Of a stretch of DNA of 64,000 bases, positions 44,750 through 57,034 are shown piece after piece (the stretch's first letter is position 1; each line of letters starts with the position of its first letter). The stretch comes from Muscardinus avellanarius (Eukaryota; Chordata; Mammalia; Rodentia; Gliridae): assembly GCA_963383645.1 (NCBI GenBank), contig OY726569.1, forward strand, positions 33,195,592 to 33,259,591, in the 5' to 3' direction. Below the pieces are notes generated by a model that saw only the letters and a list, made by a program, of their open reading frames with translations, searched no databases and had not been told where the DNA came from. The translations under genes were made by a program, and so were the position numbers.

Positions 44750-45118
44750 GAGAGGGAGAGAGAGAGCAAGAAAGAAGAACAAGAAGGAGGAGGAGGAGGA
44801 GGAGGAGGAGGAGGAGGAGGAGGAGGAGGGAAGAAGAAGAAGAAGAAGAAGAAGAAGAAGAAGAAGAAGAAGAAGAAGAAGAAGAAGAAGAAGGAGGAGG
44901 AGGAGGAGGAGGAGGAGGAGGAGGAGGAGGAAAGAAGAAGAAGAAGAAGAAGAAGAAGAAGAAGAAGAAGAAGAAGAAGAAGAAGAAGAAGAAGAAGAAG
45001 GAGGAGGAGGAGGAGGAGGAGGAGGAGGAGGAGGGAGAGAGGAAAGGAGAGGAGAGGGGAGGGAGAGAGTGATGGGAGAGGGGAGAGGGGAGACAGGAGA
45101 GGAGGAGGAAAGAAAGAG
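44750..45118. repeat. ~370-bp alternating GGA/GAA purine tract
   Basis: Blocks on the plus strand: GGA about 44785-44829, GAA 44830-44891, GGA 44892-44930, GAA 44932-45000, GGA 45001-45034, then mixed GGA/GA to about 45118. One strand is nearly pure purine. The long frames here (125 aa plus, 177 aa minus) are artefacts. Confidence 0.97.
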
Positions 45119-45454
45119 TAAGAAAGAGGCTCTTCTCACACCACAGAAGTCAGAAGCAGAGAGAGACAGCATGGGAAAGAGAAATTTATAATCTTTAATG
45201 CCACACCCCTCTAGGGAACCCTCTGAGGCAACCAAGTCCTGCTTCCAACATTGCTACCTTGTTTGCCTGAGGAATAGGGGGACATTCTAAGTCCAAGCTG
45301 TTATAAATATTTATAGTTCATAAGTGAGAATTTTTATTTTTTGTGGGATGTTTAGGTTCACTATTATTACTAATTAGTTAGATTAGTTTTTTTATGTATG
45401 AAAACCTCCATCAGACCATGTTTTCTTTCTGGGCTGTGCCTTCAATATATTCAC
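45119..45454. other. Unassigned DNA
   Basis: No gene or repeat was recognised. Confidence 0.45.
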
Positions 45455-45455
45455 G

Positions 45456-45492
<37 letters not shown>

Positions 45493-45657
45493 AATATGGG
45501 AGGTTAAACCCAGAGCTATTCTACTCAGCCCTTTTTATTTTTTACTTTGAAGTAGTAGCTCACTAAATTTCTGAGGCTGGAGTCAAACTTGTAATCTTCC
45601 TGTCTCAGCTTCTCAAGTTCTGTTGTTACAGGTGTACACCAATATACCTGACATGCT
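45456..45657 (-). mobile_element. B1-dID SINE with (CAA)n tail, minus strand
   Basis: The tail on the plus strand is (GTT)12 at 45456-45491. Then ID part (GGAGGTTAAACCCAGAGC) and diverged B1 part to CAATATACCTGACA. Confidence 0.8.
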
Positions 45658-45995
45658 AAGATAGTGATATAGATTGAGTTAGTAGATGGATATTAGAAAT
45701 ATACTTTGATGTTCTCCAAGAAATTTGGTTTTTAAAAATATCCTCCCTTCCATGTGAATTATAATATTCTGCAATTAAAGAGAAAACAATTATGTCATTT
45801 GTACTGACATAATGTCTTTACCGTAAGAGTAGAGAATATGGTATCTGAATTAGCATTCCATGATAATAGGAATATTTCATATGCTAGCCCTTTGGGTATA
45901 ACACACAATTGTAGTTGAGTACATGAAATAGATGTAATTTGAAGAAAACTACAGTATTTTAGGAAATTGATAGTTTTTATGTGTAAAGATAAAGC
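45658..45995. other. Unassigned DNA
   Basis: No gene or repeat was recognised. Confidence 0.45.
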
Positions 45996-45999
45996 ACGT

Positions 46000-46640
46000 T
46001 CTAGTTATCTTAGGCTACTATAATAAAACACCAAAGATTGATTATCTTAGACAGTAGACATTTATTTCTCACAGTAGAAAAATAAATAATTTCAATAATA
46101 GATTTTATTCTTCTGTTAGAGCCTAGTGAAATTTATTGTCAATAATCATATATACAGAAATGTATATGACAAGATGTTGTTTTGTCCAGAAGCAAAAAGA
46201 CGAACCTTGTGTTCATTTTTAGTTGCCATAAAAATAACTACAATGTCAGCAGCTTAAAACAACACAAATTGATCATTCCATAGTTTCATAGGTCCAAATT
46301 TTACAAATCAAGGTCAGCAGTGGTGCAGTCCTTTCTGGAAGTTCTAGGCTAGAACTTATTTTCTTGCCTTTTCCACCTGCTAGAGGCTGACTGCATTCCC
46401 TGGCTGGTAGCCCCCTTGCTCCATCTTCAAAACCTGCACTAGCAGTTTGAGTCCATTTCACACTGCCCTGTCTGATTTTCTGCAGCTGAGAATGGTTTTC
46501 GGCTTTTAAGTATGAACTCCACCTGCGAAACCCAGAATACTCTCCCTATTTCAGGATCCTTAAAAGTCCATTTGACTGTGTGAAGTAACATGGTGATAAG
46601 TTCCAGGGATTAAGATATGGGCATCTTCAAGAGCTATTAT
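46000..46640 (-). mobile_element. MaLR/MLT1-type LTR sequence, minus strand
   Basis: A short piece at 46000-46080 (taggctactataataaaaca, catttatttctcacagtag) and a longer one from 46210 (agcagcttaaaacaacacaa, ctgctagaggctgactgcat, ccttgctccatcttcaaaac, gataagttccagggattaag) resemble ancient mammalian MaLR LTRs. Whether it is one element or two is unclear. The 62-aa minus frame at 46273-46461 is in it and not a gene. Confidence 0.55.
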
Positions 46641-46654
46641 TTTTTTTTTTGCCA

Positions 46655-47035
46655 CAGGTCTCTATGCAGAAGAGTATGAAACTTAGAGCACATACCACAA
46701 TGTGATCTCCTAGTGCTCCCGTTTTACCAAGACACAGATAATTGAGAGTTTGTGGATCACTTATGTCTGTTCTCATCAGCTGTCATTATTCAGAGATTTA
46801 CATTCCAATCATACATTCTGATGGAAGCCTATTGCTTCAATGACAAGCCTTGGCCTTTCTCTTAGCATTACAAGTTGGAGGGTCTATACATGTGTTGGAA
46901 GGCTCATAACGCACAGTCCCAAGGGGAAAGAGGTTTATGTCTATTAAGCTTATACTCTGTGCCAAGAACTTTACATATTTCCCATCATTTGATTTTCCTT
47001 ATCCCTACACTAGTTACTTGTTTACAATAGTATTT
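46655..47035. other. Unassigned DNA
   Basis: No gene or repeat was recognised. Confidence 0.45.
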
Positions 47036-47039
47036 TTAT

Positions 47040-48350
47040 CTATTTTTATTTTTTATTGATGCATTGTATTCATACATCTTAATGGGATGCAAGATGGTGG
47101 AGACATACATGAGTACATCACCCATTTAGCCCTTACCTAATTCTCACCTGGTTTCCTTCCCCTCCATCCTTCTCATGCTTGGCTTAGTACATTGATATAT
47201 TAGTTAAATTATATCATGTGCACTATAGAATTTCCCTCTTACCCTCTCCCTTCCCCTCAGTTATTCTCCCTAGCTTTCACATATTAGGAAGAGCATCTGA
47301 TTTCTTATTTTTTGTGACTGACTAATCTCACTTAGAATAATGTCCTCCAGTTCCATCCATTTACCTGTAAATAATATAATTGTTTTTTTCTTTATGGCTA
47401 AGTAAAATTCCATTGTGTACATATCCCATAGTTTTTTTTTTAAATCCATTTATCAGTTGATGAACATCTTGGCTGGTTCCATAGTTTGGCATTAGCGAAT
47501 TGTGCAGCTATGAATATACATAAGCATGCATTAGTTTGATAGTTTGGTTTCCTTTTTTGGGGTAGATATCCAGAAGTGGTATTGCTGGGTCATATGGTAA
47601 GTTCATTCGCATTCTTCTGAGGATCCTCCAAAGTGTTTTCCAAAGTGGTCACACTAATTTGCAATCCCACCAACAATGTATTAGAATTCCCACTTTGCCA
47701 TATCCTTGACAGAATTTGTTGTTGTGTATTGAATGGTTGCCATTCTAGTTGGAATTAAGTGGAATCTCAGGGTAGTTTTGATTTGCTTATCTCTGATTAC
47801 TAATGATATTAGCCTGTTCAATAAATGGTATTGGCAAAACTGTTTAACCATATGCAGAAAATTGGAAATAAATTCCAATTTCTTACCCTGCACAATAATC
47901 AATTCAAGATGGATCAAAGACTTAGAAACTAAACCAGAGAACTTGAGGTTCCTTGAAGAGGGCATAGGTCAAACACAGGAACACATATGCACAGATAAAA
48001 AACTTTCTCAACAGACTCCCAAAGGCACAAGAAAGAAAGGCAAAGCAATACACGGGATTACATTAAACTAAAGAGCTTCTGTATAGCAGTGTAAACTATT
48101 AAGAACCCCAATCAAGAGCCAAAAGAATGGGATAAGATTTTTGCCAACTACTTCTCCAATAGAAGACTAATATTTAGAATATACAGAGAAATCAAGAAAC
48201 TCAGAACTAAGAAAACAAATAATCCAATCAAAAAATGGGCAAGTGAACTAAATAGACACTTCAGGAAGGAAAAAAGTCAAATGACCAATAAATGTATGAA
48301 AAAAATGTTCAACATCATTAGCAATCAGAAATGCAAACCAAAACTAGATT
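47040..48350 (-). mobile_element. L1 with twin-priming inversion, minus strand
   Basis: 47040-47805 is antisense L1 3'UTR and ORF2 C-terminus. 47808-48350 is plus-strand ORF2 (frame 47733-48071: [34 protein letters not shown]). The plus piece ends at atcattagcaatcagaaatg, the same L1 position where the antisense piece begins, with ~35 bp of overlap. It is older than the copies near 20 kb, judged by many stops. Confidence 0.85.
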
Positions 48351-48364
48351 TTGATCAGGCCTGC

Positions 48365-48605
48365 TTTCTTTTCTACAGAGAGCTGCCTTTCTACTTACTT
48401 ACATGTAATGTCATGTGGAGGAGAGAAAAGAAGCTACTGTGCTTTCCTCTTATAAGGAGACTAATCCCATCCTGAAGGGCTAACATTGATGACATCATCA
48501 ACACCTTATTGCCCTGAAAGATCTTTCCTCTAATTACTGCCATATTGGGAGTTAGGACATCAATGTGTGCATAACTATGATGAAGCATAAAAGACATGAA
48601 TGTCT
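48365..48605 (-). mobile_element. Possible MLT1-type LTR fragment, minus strand
   Basis: cctcttataaggagactaat, gatgacatcatcaacacctt and attgggagttaggacatcaa follow the antisense end of an MLT1-like LTR. Confidence 0.45.
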
Positions 48606-50335
48606 AGGTTAATGACTTCTGTACTTCAACATTTTGTAAGAGTTTGAGACCAAGAAAAGATTATAAAACAAGCAAGCAAATGAAAGACATCAACTTGTTC
48701 TTTATATTTAGTGCTCAGTGCAGTGTTAGGATGGAAAAAGCAGTCAGAAAAAACATTATCATATACATATCACAATATTAATACACTGATTCTAATGACA
48801 TGGATATAATAGAGCCTACTTTTGAAATTTTCTGTTGATATTTTGGGAGAATCCTTTCAAACTCTTCTTCTCCCTCTCTACATTTTCTCTTATAAAAAAT
48901 TTTCATTATAAAGAAGAATGTATTCAAATAAATATTCTTTTCAAATATTAAGGACATAAAGTGTTTGTTTGCAGTCCTGTTTTATGTAGGTTGTCAGAAT
49001 GTTTTTCATAACTTTTAAAAAAACTAATTTGATTTTTATTACTATATTCTTTAAAAAATACCATAAAATACAAACCCACATTTGTTTATTGTTAAATATA
49101 TTTCCCCTTTGTTATTTAACATATGCTTTATTATAGGTCTCTCAAGGCATCTCTGCATATATTTATGTTTATAAAGCCTAAACAAAACAGTGTCCTAATA
49201 AAAACATTTTGAATATAAACTCTCAGCAAAATTTCTCTTTTATTAATTCCCTTTTGGGTCAATAAAACAATATTATAAACAGAGTTATCTAAAACCTCAC
49301 ATTTTGTTTTTTGGGATTTGCTGTATTGTGGTGCTTCTACAGTTTTCTTATATAAATTAATACAATCTAGAGATTGATGATACACCTCTGGGTTCTTGTA
49401 ATTCAAATTTATCAATATTTAAAATAATCCAAACAGAGCTTGTTATTTAACTCATTATTGGGTTCATCTTGTGAAATCAAGTTAGTTGTAAAATTTACAG
49501 GTGCCTCAAAACTGAAAAAAATTTGCAACATACTGTGAAAACCTTCATTTCACAATATTTTGAATCTTTCTTACTATTTCTGAGTCCTTCGTGAAAGCAA
49601 AGCTATCCCTGCATTTTACAATTCTGGTATCTATAGACAAAATAATTCTGATAGAAAGCTGTGCTGCTTTTTCACCCTGAATGAATTCATATGTGAGTAA
49701 TCCTGTGTATGTGTGTGTAAATGTATGTATGTATGTATGTATGTATGTGTATTTGTGTGAAAAAATAAGTGCCTGTGTTTTGTCTTCAGAGACTTAAGTG
49801 TTTTAAAGTCTGGATTTTCTTCTAGTACTGCAAATATTGTATTAATGCCACTGTTTTTCCATTATAGAAAATAAAATGAGCTAGAAAATAAGCTGGGGAG
49901 AAAAATGGACCTACCTAACTATTATAGTTCATTTAACTATTTACTGTAATAGCTCATATAAATGTGTATTATATTTTTGATAATGTCTGTTTTTGTTCCA
50001 CAATGATGACTTTTTTCAGCTAAAGGCATAATAAATTAATATGTTGTAGAAAGTGATACTTTGACATTTTAATTTCAAGCAAAGATACACTCAATAATTT
50101 ACTTGACAAAACAGTTTGTAGAGAAATTATGGAAAAATTTTGAGTTATGTTCCATGTTTGGATGAACCCCAAATGTTTTGCTTTTGTATGTATGGCAAGT
50201 ACAAAGGATGAAAATATAACTGATTTTTAAACATGCACTTCTTGTAAACATGTGTTTCCTCATGTACAAAAGATGCAATTGTGATAAATTAGCTTTTATT
50301 TTATTCTAAATAGTGAGATTAACCAATCAAATAAA
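48606..50335. other. 1.7 kb of unassigned AT-rich DNA
   Basis: Holds an (ATGT)n run at about 49722-49750. The 94-aa minus frame at 49131-49415 has no domain and ordinary AT-driven composition; it is not called as a gene. Confidence 0.5.
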
Positions 50336-50339
50336 GGAA

Positions 50340-50675
50340 GGACCATATGTTTTCTCTAATATGCACAAGCTAGGGAGTAATGAGATACAAAAGGGACTCC
50401 AGATAACAAAGGAGAAGTCTCAGTAGAGCCAGGGAGAGGGAGATGATCTGAGGGAAGGGGAAGAGGAAGACTGAGGATCATCAATGGAAATACTACCATT
50501 GACTTTGTGTACATATGTGAATATGCCAGTGTCAATCTCAGTACTCTGTAAAGGGAATGGAAGAAGTGGGGTGGGGAGGAGACAAAGTTTTGTGTGCATA
50601 TATGTCACTGTCAATATGATTTATATTATGATGTGAGACTCTCATACACCAATAAAAGCATATTATAAAAATTTT
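50340..50675 (+). mobile_element. L1 3'UTR, plus strand
   Basis: ttttctctaatatgcacaag and tgatgtgagactctcataca, then ccaataaaagc and the A-rich tail. Same subfamily type as at 20790. Confidence 0.75.
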
Positions 50676-50701
50676 AAAATATTTGTCATTTTAATGGAGA
50701 A

Positions 50702-50917
50702 TAATCATAAACTTTTTTTTTTGGTGGTACTGGGGTTCCTAGAAACCCTTCTACCTCCAGGATACACTTCCAGACCTATTTTATACTTTGTATTTGGAAA
50801 GAGGGTCTCTTAAGCCAGTGCGGCTGGCTTTGGCTTTGAACCTGCGTGATCCAAGCATGGCGATTACAAGCATGCGTCACCATGCTTGTAATCGTATGAG
50901 CCCGGCTCATAAACTTT
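50702..50917 (-). mobile_element. B1-dID SINE with internal hairpin, minus strand
   Basis: TSD tcataaacttt near 50704 and 50907. The B1 part is altered: instead of the usual head it contains an exact 14-bp inverted repeat (50861-50874 and 50881-50894). Confidence 0.88.
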
Positions 50918-51096
50918 ATAAAGGGTGAAAATGTGGTGAGAAAAGTGGCGCAATAAAATAATAAGCCATTCAAAATATGACTGTTATACATTTCTTTCTG
51001 CCTCTACAGTTGAGCCTTTTTCTTAGGATTATTAAACTTTTATTAAATTAATTTTATATACAAATTGTGTATACTTATTTAAAATTATTTATTTTA
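50918..51096. other. Unassigned DNA
   Basis: Nothing recognised. Confidence 0.4.
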
Positions 51097-51300
51097 TCTG
51101 AGTGTGTTGGCACATGATTGTAATCTCATCATTCGGACGGCTGAGACCAGAGGATCATGGTTTGTGTATAGCCTCAGCTACTTAGTGAAGCCCTTTGCAA
51201 GTCAGTGAGATCTTGTCTCAAAATATGAAAAGACTAAAAAATATGGCTGGGGGTATAGTTCGGAGATAGAATACCCCTGGGTTCCATCTCCAACCACAAA
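51097..51300 (+). mobile_element. B1-dID SINE
   Basis: GAGTGTGTTGGCACATGATT, GGACGGCTGAGACCAGAGG, then ID part ATGGCTGGGGGTATAGTTC and GGGTTCCATCTCCAACCAC. Confidence 0.85.
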
Positions 51301-51430
51301 AAATGATTTTATATAAACATATTTTCTATTAATTAAAAATTAATTTATGAATACAATTTGTATGTATATAAACTTTTAACTTAGCATTTGGGGTTTCAGA
51401 AATTAATAAATTATATTAAGAAAAGAATCA

Positions 51431-51568
51431 GGAATTTGTGTGGTAGTTCACACTTATAATCCCACTACTTGGTAGACTGAGATAGGAGGATTGCAGGTTT
51501 GAGATCAGCCTCAGCAATTTAGTGAGACTCTCAGTAACCCTTTCTAGTAAGACCCTATTTCAAAATAA

Positions 51569-51611
<43 letters not shown>

Positions 51612-51612
51612 A
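51431..51612 (+). mobile_element. B1 part of a SINE with (AAAT)n tail
   Basis: TTTGTGTGGTAGTTCACACT and GTAGACTGAGATAGGAGG; the tail is (AAAT)12 at about 51566-51612. No ID part follows. Confidence 0.8.
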
Positions 51613-51639
51613 ATAATGAGGAGCCACCATAAGAGTACA

Positions 51640-51835
51640 GGAGAGGGACCCCACTACTTGGGAGGTTGAGGAAGGATGATCAGAAGTTTGAGGTCAGCCA
51701 CAGAATCTTAGCAAAAACCTCATCAACTTTGTGAGAACCTGTTTCAAAATCTGGGGATGCATATATAGAATGTTCCTGGGTTTAATACCCACTATGAAAG
51801 AAATGAGAGATAGAGATAGAGATAGAGATAGAGAT

Positions 51836-51875
<40 letters not shown>
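51640..51875 (+). mobile_element. Diverged SINE plus (GATA)n(GA)n
   Basis: Truncated B1 part (CCACTACTTGGGAGGTTGAG), a weak ID part (GGGGATGCATATATAGAATG), and then (GATA)n from about 51805 to 51843 and (GA)n to 51873 as an expanded tail. Confidence 0.75.
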
Positions 51876-51876
<1 letters not shown>

Positions 51877-51892
51877 GCTGACAAGCTGCAAG

Positions 51893-52280
51893 CTGACGGG
51901 GCGTAGTGGTGCAGGCTTGTAATTCCTGCGCTTGGGAAGCAGAGACAGGAGGATCCCTCAGGTCAGCCGCGCTGGCTTAAGAGACCCTGTTTCCAAATAA
52001 AAATATTTTAAAAAATGGGTCTGGGAGTGTAGTCCGGAAGTAGAAGGGTTGCCAGGAACCCCAGTACCACAAGAAAGAAAGAAATAAAGAAAAAGAAGAA
52101 GAAAAAGAAGGAAGAGGAGGAGAAGGAAGAAGAAGAAGAAGAAGAAGAAGAAGAAGAAGAAGAAGGAGGAGGAGGAGGAGGAGGAGGAGGAGGAGGAGGA
52201 GGAGGAGGAGAAAAAGGCAGAGGAAGAGGAGAAAAGAGAAGAGAGAGAGATGAGAAGAGAAAGGAAGGAAAAAAAATGAG
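51893..52280 (+). mobile_element. B1-dID SINE with ~200-bp GAA/GGA tail
   Basis: Body 51895-52070 (GGGGCGTAGTGGTGCAGGC to CCCCAGTACCAC). It passes straight into GAAA, GAA and GGA repeats to about 52280. This ties one purine tract directly to a SINE tail. Confidence 0.9.
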
Positions 52281-52352
52281 ACAAAGGATATAGTTCAATG
52301 GCAAAATTTGGGGTTAGTTTAGAAGAGGAACTGGGTTCAATCCCCAGCTCCA
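52281..52352 (+). mobile_element. ID-like element fragment
   Basis: AAAGGATATAGTTCAATGGC (A-box-like) and GGGTTCAATCCCCAGCTCC (B-box-like), then a C10 run at 52353-52364. Confidence 0.65.
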
Positions 52353-52439
52353 CCCCCCCCCCCCAAATGTATGATTTTTCAACAGTTATGTTGAAAATAT
52401 TTTTAAATTCCTTTTTATATGACATGTTTTGTTTCACAG

Positions 52440-55400
52440 TCAAGAATGACCTTTACAGCAGTGTTCACATTTTTCTCAGCTGCTCACAGATCCTTCTCAA
52501 AAATAGATCACATCCTGGGCTGTAAAGTGAGCACTAGCAAGTTTAAAAAACGGTACATACTTCTCTGTGTCTTTCCAGATCATATGGAATGAAATTAGAA
52601 ATCAACTATAAGAAGACTCAAAGAAATCACATAAACATGTAGAGACTGAACACCACACTTCTAAATGAAGAATGGGTCATAGAAGAAGTAAGGGGTGAAA
52701 TCAAGAAATCTCTAGAAACAAACAAAAAGAGAGATACAACATATCAAAACCTCTGGGACACTTTGAAGGCAGTACTAAGAGGGAAATTTATAGCACTGAG
52801 AGCTCACATAAGAAAAATAGAAAATCATAAAATAAATAACCTTATGACACACCTCAAAGCCCTTAAAAAAGAGGAGCAGTCTAACCCCAAAGCCAGTAGA
52901 AGAGAGGAAATTATTAAAATCACAGCAGAAAACAACAAAGTAGATAATAAAAAAGCAATACAGAAAATTAACAAAACCAAAAGCTGGTTCCTCGAAAAAA
53001 TTAACAAGATAGATAAAACACTAGCCAACTTAACTATAAAAAAAAAGAGAATCAACCCAAATTATGAAGATAAGAGATAAAAAAAGGTGATATCACTACT
53101 GACAGTGTAGAAATCCAGAGGACTATCAGAAACTACTTTGAAAAACTATAGTCCAACAAAATGGAAAATCTGGAAGAAGTTGACAACTTTCTAGATAAAT
53201 ACAATCTTTCTAAATTGTGTCAAGAAGATATAGAAAATTTAAACTAACCAATATCAATCAAAGAGACTGAAACAGCAATGAAGAACTTACCATCAAAGAA
53301 AACCCCAAAACCAGGTGGTTTCCCAAATGAATTTTATAAAACCTTTATAGAAGAGATATTCCCGATCACCTCAATCTAGTTAATGAGGTAGAAAAAAAAA
53401 ATGGGACTCTCTCAAATGCATTCTATGAAGCCAGCAACACATTAATACCAAATCAAAATAAAGACAGTTCAAGGAAGGAAAACTACAGGCTTATATCTTT
53501 GATGAACTTGGATACAAAACTGCTAAATAAAATACTAGCAACATGCATTCAGAGTCACATCAAGAAAATCATACACTATGACAAGGTAGGGTTCATCCCA
53601 GGGATGCAAGGCTGCTTCAACATATGAAAATCCATCCATGTAATTCATCATATAAACAGAACCAAAGACAAAAGTCACATGATCATTTCAATAGACACTA
53701 AAAAACATTTGATAAAATCCAACATCCATTTATGATAAAAGCACTGCAGAGAATGGAATAGAAGGAACATACCTCAACATCATAAAGGCAATCCATAATA
53801 AGACCACAGCCAATATCATATTAAATGGGGAAAATCTTTGAGAATTCACCCTAAAAACAGGAACAAGACAAGAATGTTCATTATCACCATTTCTCTTCTA
53901 TATAGTACTTGAGACTTAGCCAGAGCAATAAGGCACAAGAAGAAAATCAAAGAAATACAAATAGGAAAAGAAAAACTCAAAGTTTCACTATTTATAGATG
54001 ACATGATACTATACTTAGAAGAGCCAACAAACTCAACCAAAAGGCTTATAGAACTGATCAACAAATTCAGCAAAGTGTCTGGATACAAAATAAATCTTAA
54101 AAAAATCAGAATCTTTTCTGTACACCAACCATAAATCCACTGAAAATGTAATTAAGAAAACACTTTCAGTCAGGATTTCCAACAAAATGTAAAATAGAGG
54201 ATAAAGACCTCTACAAAGAAATTATAAAACATTGAGAAAAGATGTTCATAAATAGGCAAATAAATATCATCAAAATGGCCATACTCCCAAAAGTGATCTA
54301 CAGATTCAACACAATGCCCATTAAATTGCCAAGATCATTTCTCACAGACATAGAAAGATCAGTCCTTAAATTCATTTGGAACAACAAAAATCCAAGAATA
54401 GACAAAGTAGTTCTTAGTAACAAAATACATGCAGGAGAAATCACATTACCTGACTTTAAACTATACTACAAATTCATTTAAAAAAATAGCATGGTACTGG
54501 CACAAAAACAGACATAGACCAATGGAGCAGAATAGAAGACTTAGAAACAAATTCACATACTTAGAGCCAGTTCATTTTTGACAAAGAGGGCAAAAAGATA
54601 CTCAGAAAAAATGATAGCCTGTTCAACAAATGGTATTGGCAAAACTGGTTAACCATATGCAGAAAAATGGAATTAAATCCCACTTTCTCACCCTGCACAT
54701 GAGTCAATTTAAGATGGATCAAAGACTTAGAAAATAGACCAGAGACCTTGGGGCTCCTCGAAGAGGGAATAGGTCCAACACTGCAACACAGGCACAAATA
54801 AAAACAAGACCTCAAAAGCACAAGAAACTAAAAAGATAATCAATGCATGGGATTGCACGAAACTGAAGAGCTTCTATACAGCAAATAAAACTGTTAAGAA
54901 CCTCAATTAAGAACCACCAGAATGAGAGAAGATCTTTGCAATCTACTCCTTCAATAGAGTAGTATCTAGAATAAATAGAGAAGTGAAGAAACTCAGCACT
55001 AAGAAAACAAATAACCCAATCAAAAAATGGGCAAGTGAACTAAATATACACTTCATGAAAGAAGGAATTCAAATGGCCAGTGCATGAAAAAATGCTCAAC
55101 ATCTTTGACAATCAGAAAGATGCAAATCAAAACTATCCTGAGATTCCACCTAACTTTAACTAGAATCACAATTATTCAAAACACAAACAACAACAATGCT
55201 GGCAAGTATGTGGAGAAATAGGAACTCTAAAACATTGTTGGTGGGATTGCAAATTAGTGCAACCACTTTGGAAAACACTACGGAGGATCCTCAGAAGAAT
55301 GAGAAAAATATTTACCATTTGATCCAGCAATATCACTTACGGGTAACTACCCCCCCCCACACACACACACAAAAAAAAGAAACCAAACTACCAAACTAAT

Positions 55401-55620
55401 GAATGCTTTTTTGTGTTCATAGCTGCACAATTCACCATTGCCAAACTATGGAACTAGTCAAGATGTCCATCAACAGATGAATGGATTACAAAACTGTGGG
55501 ATATGAATACAATGGAATTTTTCTCAGCCATGAAGAAAAACAAAATTACCTCATTTATAGGTAAATGGATGGAACTGGAGAACATTATACTAAGTGAGAT
55601 TAGTCAGTAACAAAAAAGAA
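52440..55620 (+). pseudogene. L1 ORF2 remnant
   Basis: About 3.2 kb of ORF2 in plus orientation with frame changes every few hundred bases. Codons for the C-terminal Cys motif are partly altered. No intact domain remains. Confidence 0.85.
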
Positions 55621-56035
55621 GAAATTAGAATCTAAAGAGAAATAGGCAACAGAAGGAACTCTAGATGAAGAAGGAGATCCTATAGAGAAGCAAATAAGGC
55701 AAGCAAACTGAGGGGATGGGAGGGGAGAAGAGGGTAACTCTCTAAAGCACATGATGTATATATCAAAGTCAATCAGTAAGCCAAGCATAGAAAGGAGGAA
55801 TGGAGAGGGAATGGGATGGAGATTGTGTTAGGGCTAATTGGGCGATGTGTGCATATATGTCTATACAAGTATTTTATCCTATTAATTTACTGATAACTTT
55901 AAGCATCACAAGTGAGATTGTAAGTTGTCAGTTCTGAAATAATTGTATCTACGCACCAACTACTGTATACATGTATATCATGATCACATTATGCTGTGAT
56001 ACTATAATTCACCAATAAAAGTATAAAAAATAAAA
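52440..56035 (+). mobile_element. 5'-truncated degenerate L1, plus strand
   Basis: Starts in the endonuclease region of ORF2 (ttctcaaaaatagatcacat, equal to ORF2p residue ~200) and runs through linker, RT, C-terminus and 3'UTR to ccaataaaag near 56020. Many stops and indels: open pieces include 52763-53080 (linker, [16 protein letters not shown]) and 54242-54481. The RT active-site FADD has become FIDD at about 53992-54003. It is clearly older than the L1 at 30 kb. Confidence 0.9.
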
Positions 56036-56414
56036 ACAATCATAATGAATTCCTTTGTATTTTAATCAAGAGAAATTTTAATCAAGAGAAATTTTCCATG
56101 ACAATGAAATGAGGAGACCTAACTAATTGTCCACTACACACAAAAATTAATTTCCACTATAGAACAAGTTGAGTTCTGACAATGTTAGTCTAAATATTTA
56201 GTTACACCAATAAGTTCACAAAACAGTTCTGAAAAAATACCTGTCATTTAACTTTGATGCACCTCATCACCCATGTGAACTGACTGTGTACCTGACTTTT
56301 CCAACATACTTACAGCCATTATTGGCACAGAAAAAGGGTCCTGATTCCTGAGATCATTTTCTGTAAAGACCATTGGATTCAAAAGACAAGTGCTAGTATG
56401 TAGTATGCTTCGAG

Positions 56415-56416
<2 letters not shown>
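56036..56416. other. Unassigned DNA with a 16-bp duplication
   Basis: ttttaatcaagagaaa is exactly duplicated at 56060-56075 and 56076-56091, just after the L1 tail. Nothing else was seen. Confidence 0.55.
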
Positions 56417-56417
<1 letters not shown>

Positions 56418-56468
<51 letters not shown>

Positions 56469-56640
56469 ATTGGAAGTTGAATCCAGGACTGTTTTACCAC
56501 TAGGATACACCCCTATCCCCTTGCCTTTTCTAATTTTGAAACAGAGTCTCACTAAGATACTGCAAACTGTCCTCAAACCTGCAATCCTTCTGTTTCAACT
56601 TCCCAAGTACTGGGATTATAGGAGTGTGCCACTGTGATGG
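56418..56640 (-). mobile_element. (TG)24 plus B1-dID SINE, minus strand
   Basis: The (TG)n run at 56418-56465 takes the place of the SINE tail. ID part (GGAAGTTGAATCCAGGAC) and B1 part (GAAACAGAGTCTCACTAAG, GGGATTATAGGAGTGTGCC) follow. Confidence 0.8.
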
Positions 56641-56740
56641 GTTCTATGAAGGTAAAATTTTGATGGCTGAATAATATTTTTTATTTTAAGCTTCCTTTTT
56701 AACTTCTTATGACATACACCGACTTAAAAAGAAAAAGTGA

Positions 56741-56930
56741 GTGCCGGGCGTGATGGCGCACACATGTAATCCCCGTGCTTGGGAGGCGGCAACAGGAGGA
56801 TTGCGCAGGCTCGAAGCCAGCCGCACTGGCTTAAGAGACCCTGTTTCCAAATAAAAATATAAAAACTAGGTCTGGGAGTGTAGCCCAGAGGTAGAAGGGC
56901 TTCCACAAACCCCACTACCACAAAAAAGTT
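56741..56930 (+). mobile_element. B1-dID SINE
   Basis: GTGCCGGGCGTGATGGCGC to CCCCACTACCACAAAAAA. One of the best-preserved copies. Confidence 0.92.
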
Positions 56931-57034
56931 ATATAAAGCATCACATAAAGTATGTTTAAGCTATATTCTGCCTATACATATATTAACAAATTACAAAATC
57001 CTTCATAAAGGTCATTCCTTTTTCTTTTTTCTTT

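Noticed and set aside
44695..45235. Long frames of 125 aa (plus) and 177 aa (minus)
   Set aside because: They are translations of the GGA/GAA purine tract: poly-Glu, poly-Lys, poly-Ser and poly-Leu. No gene.
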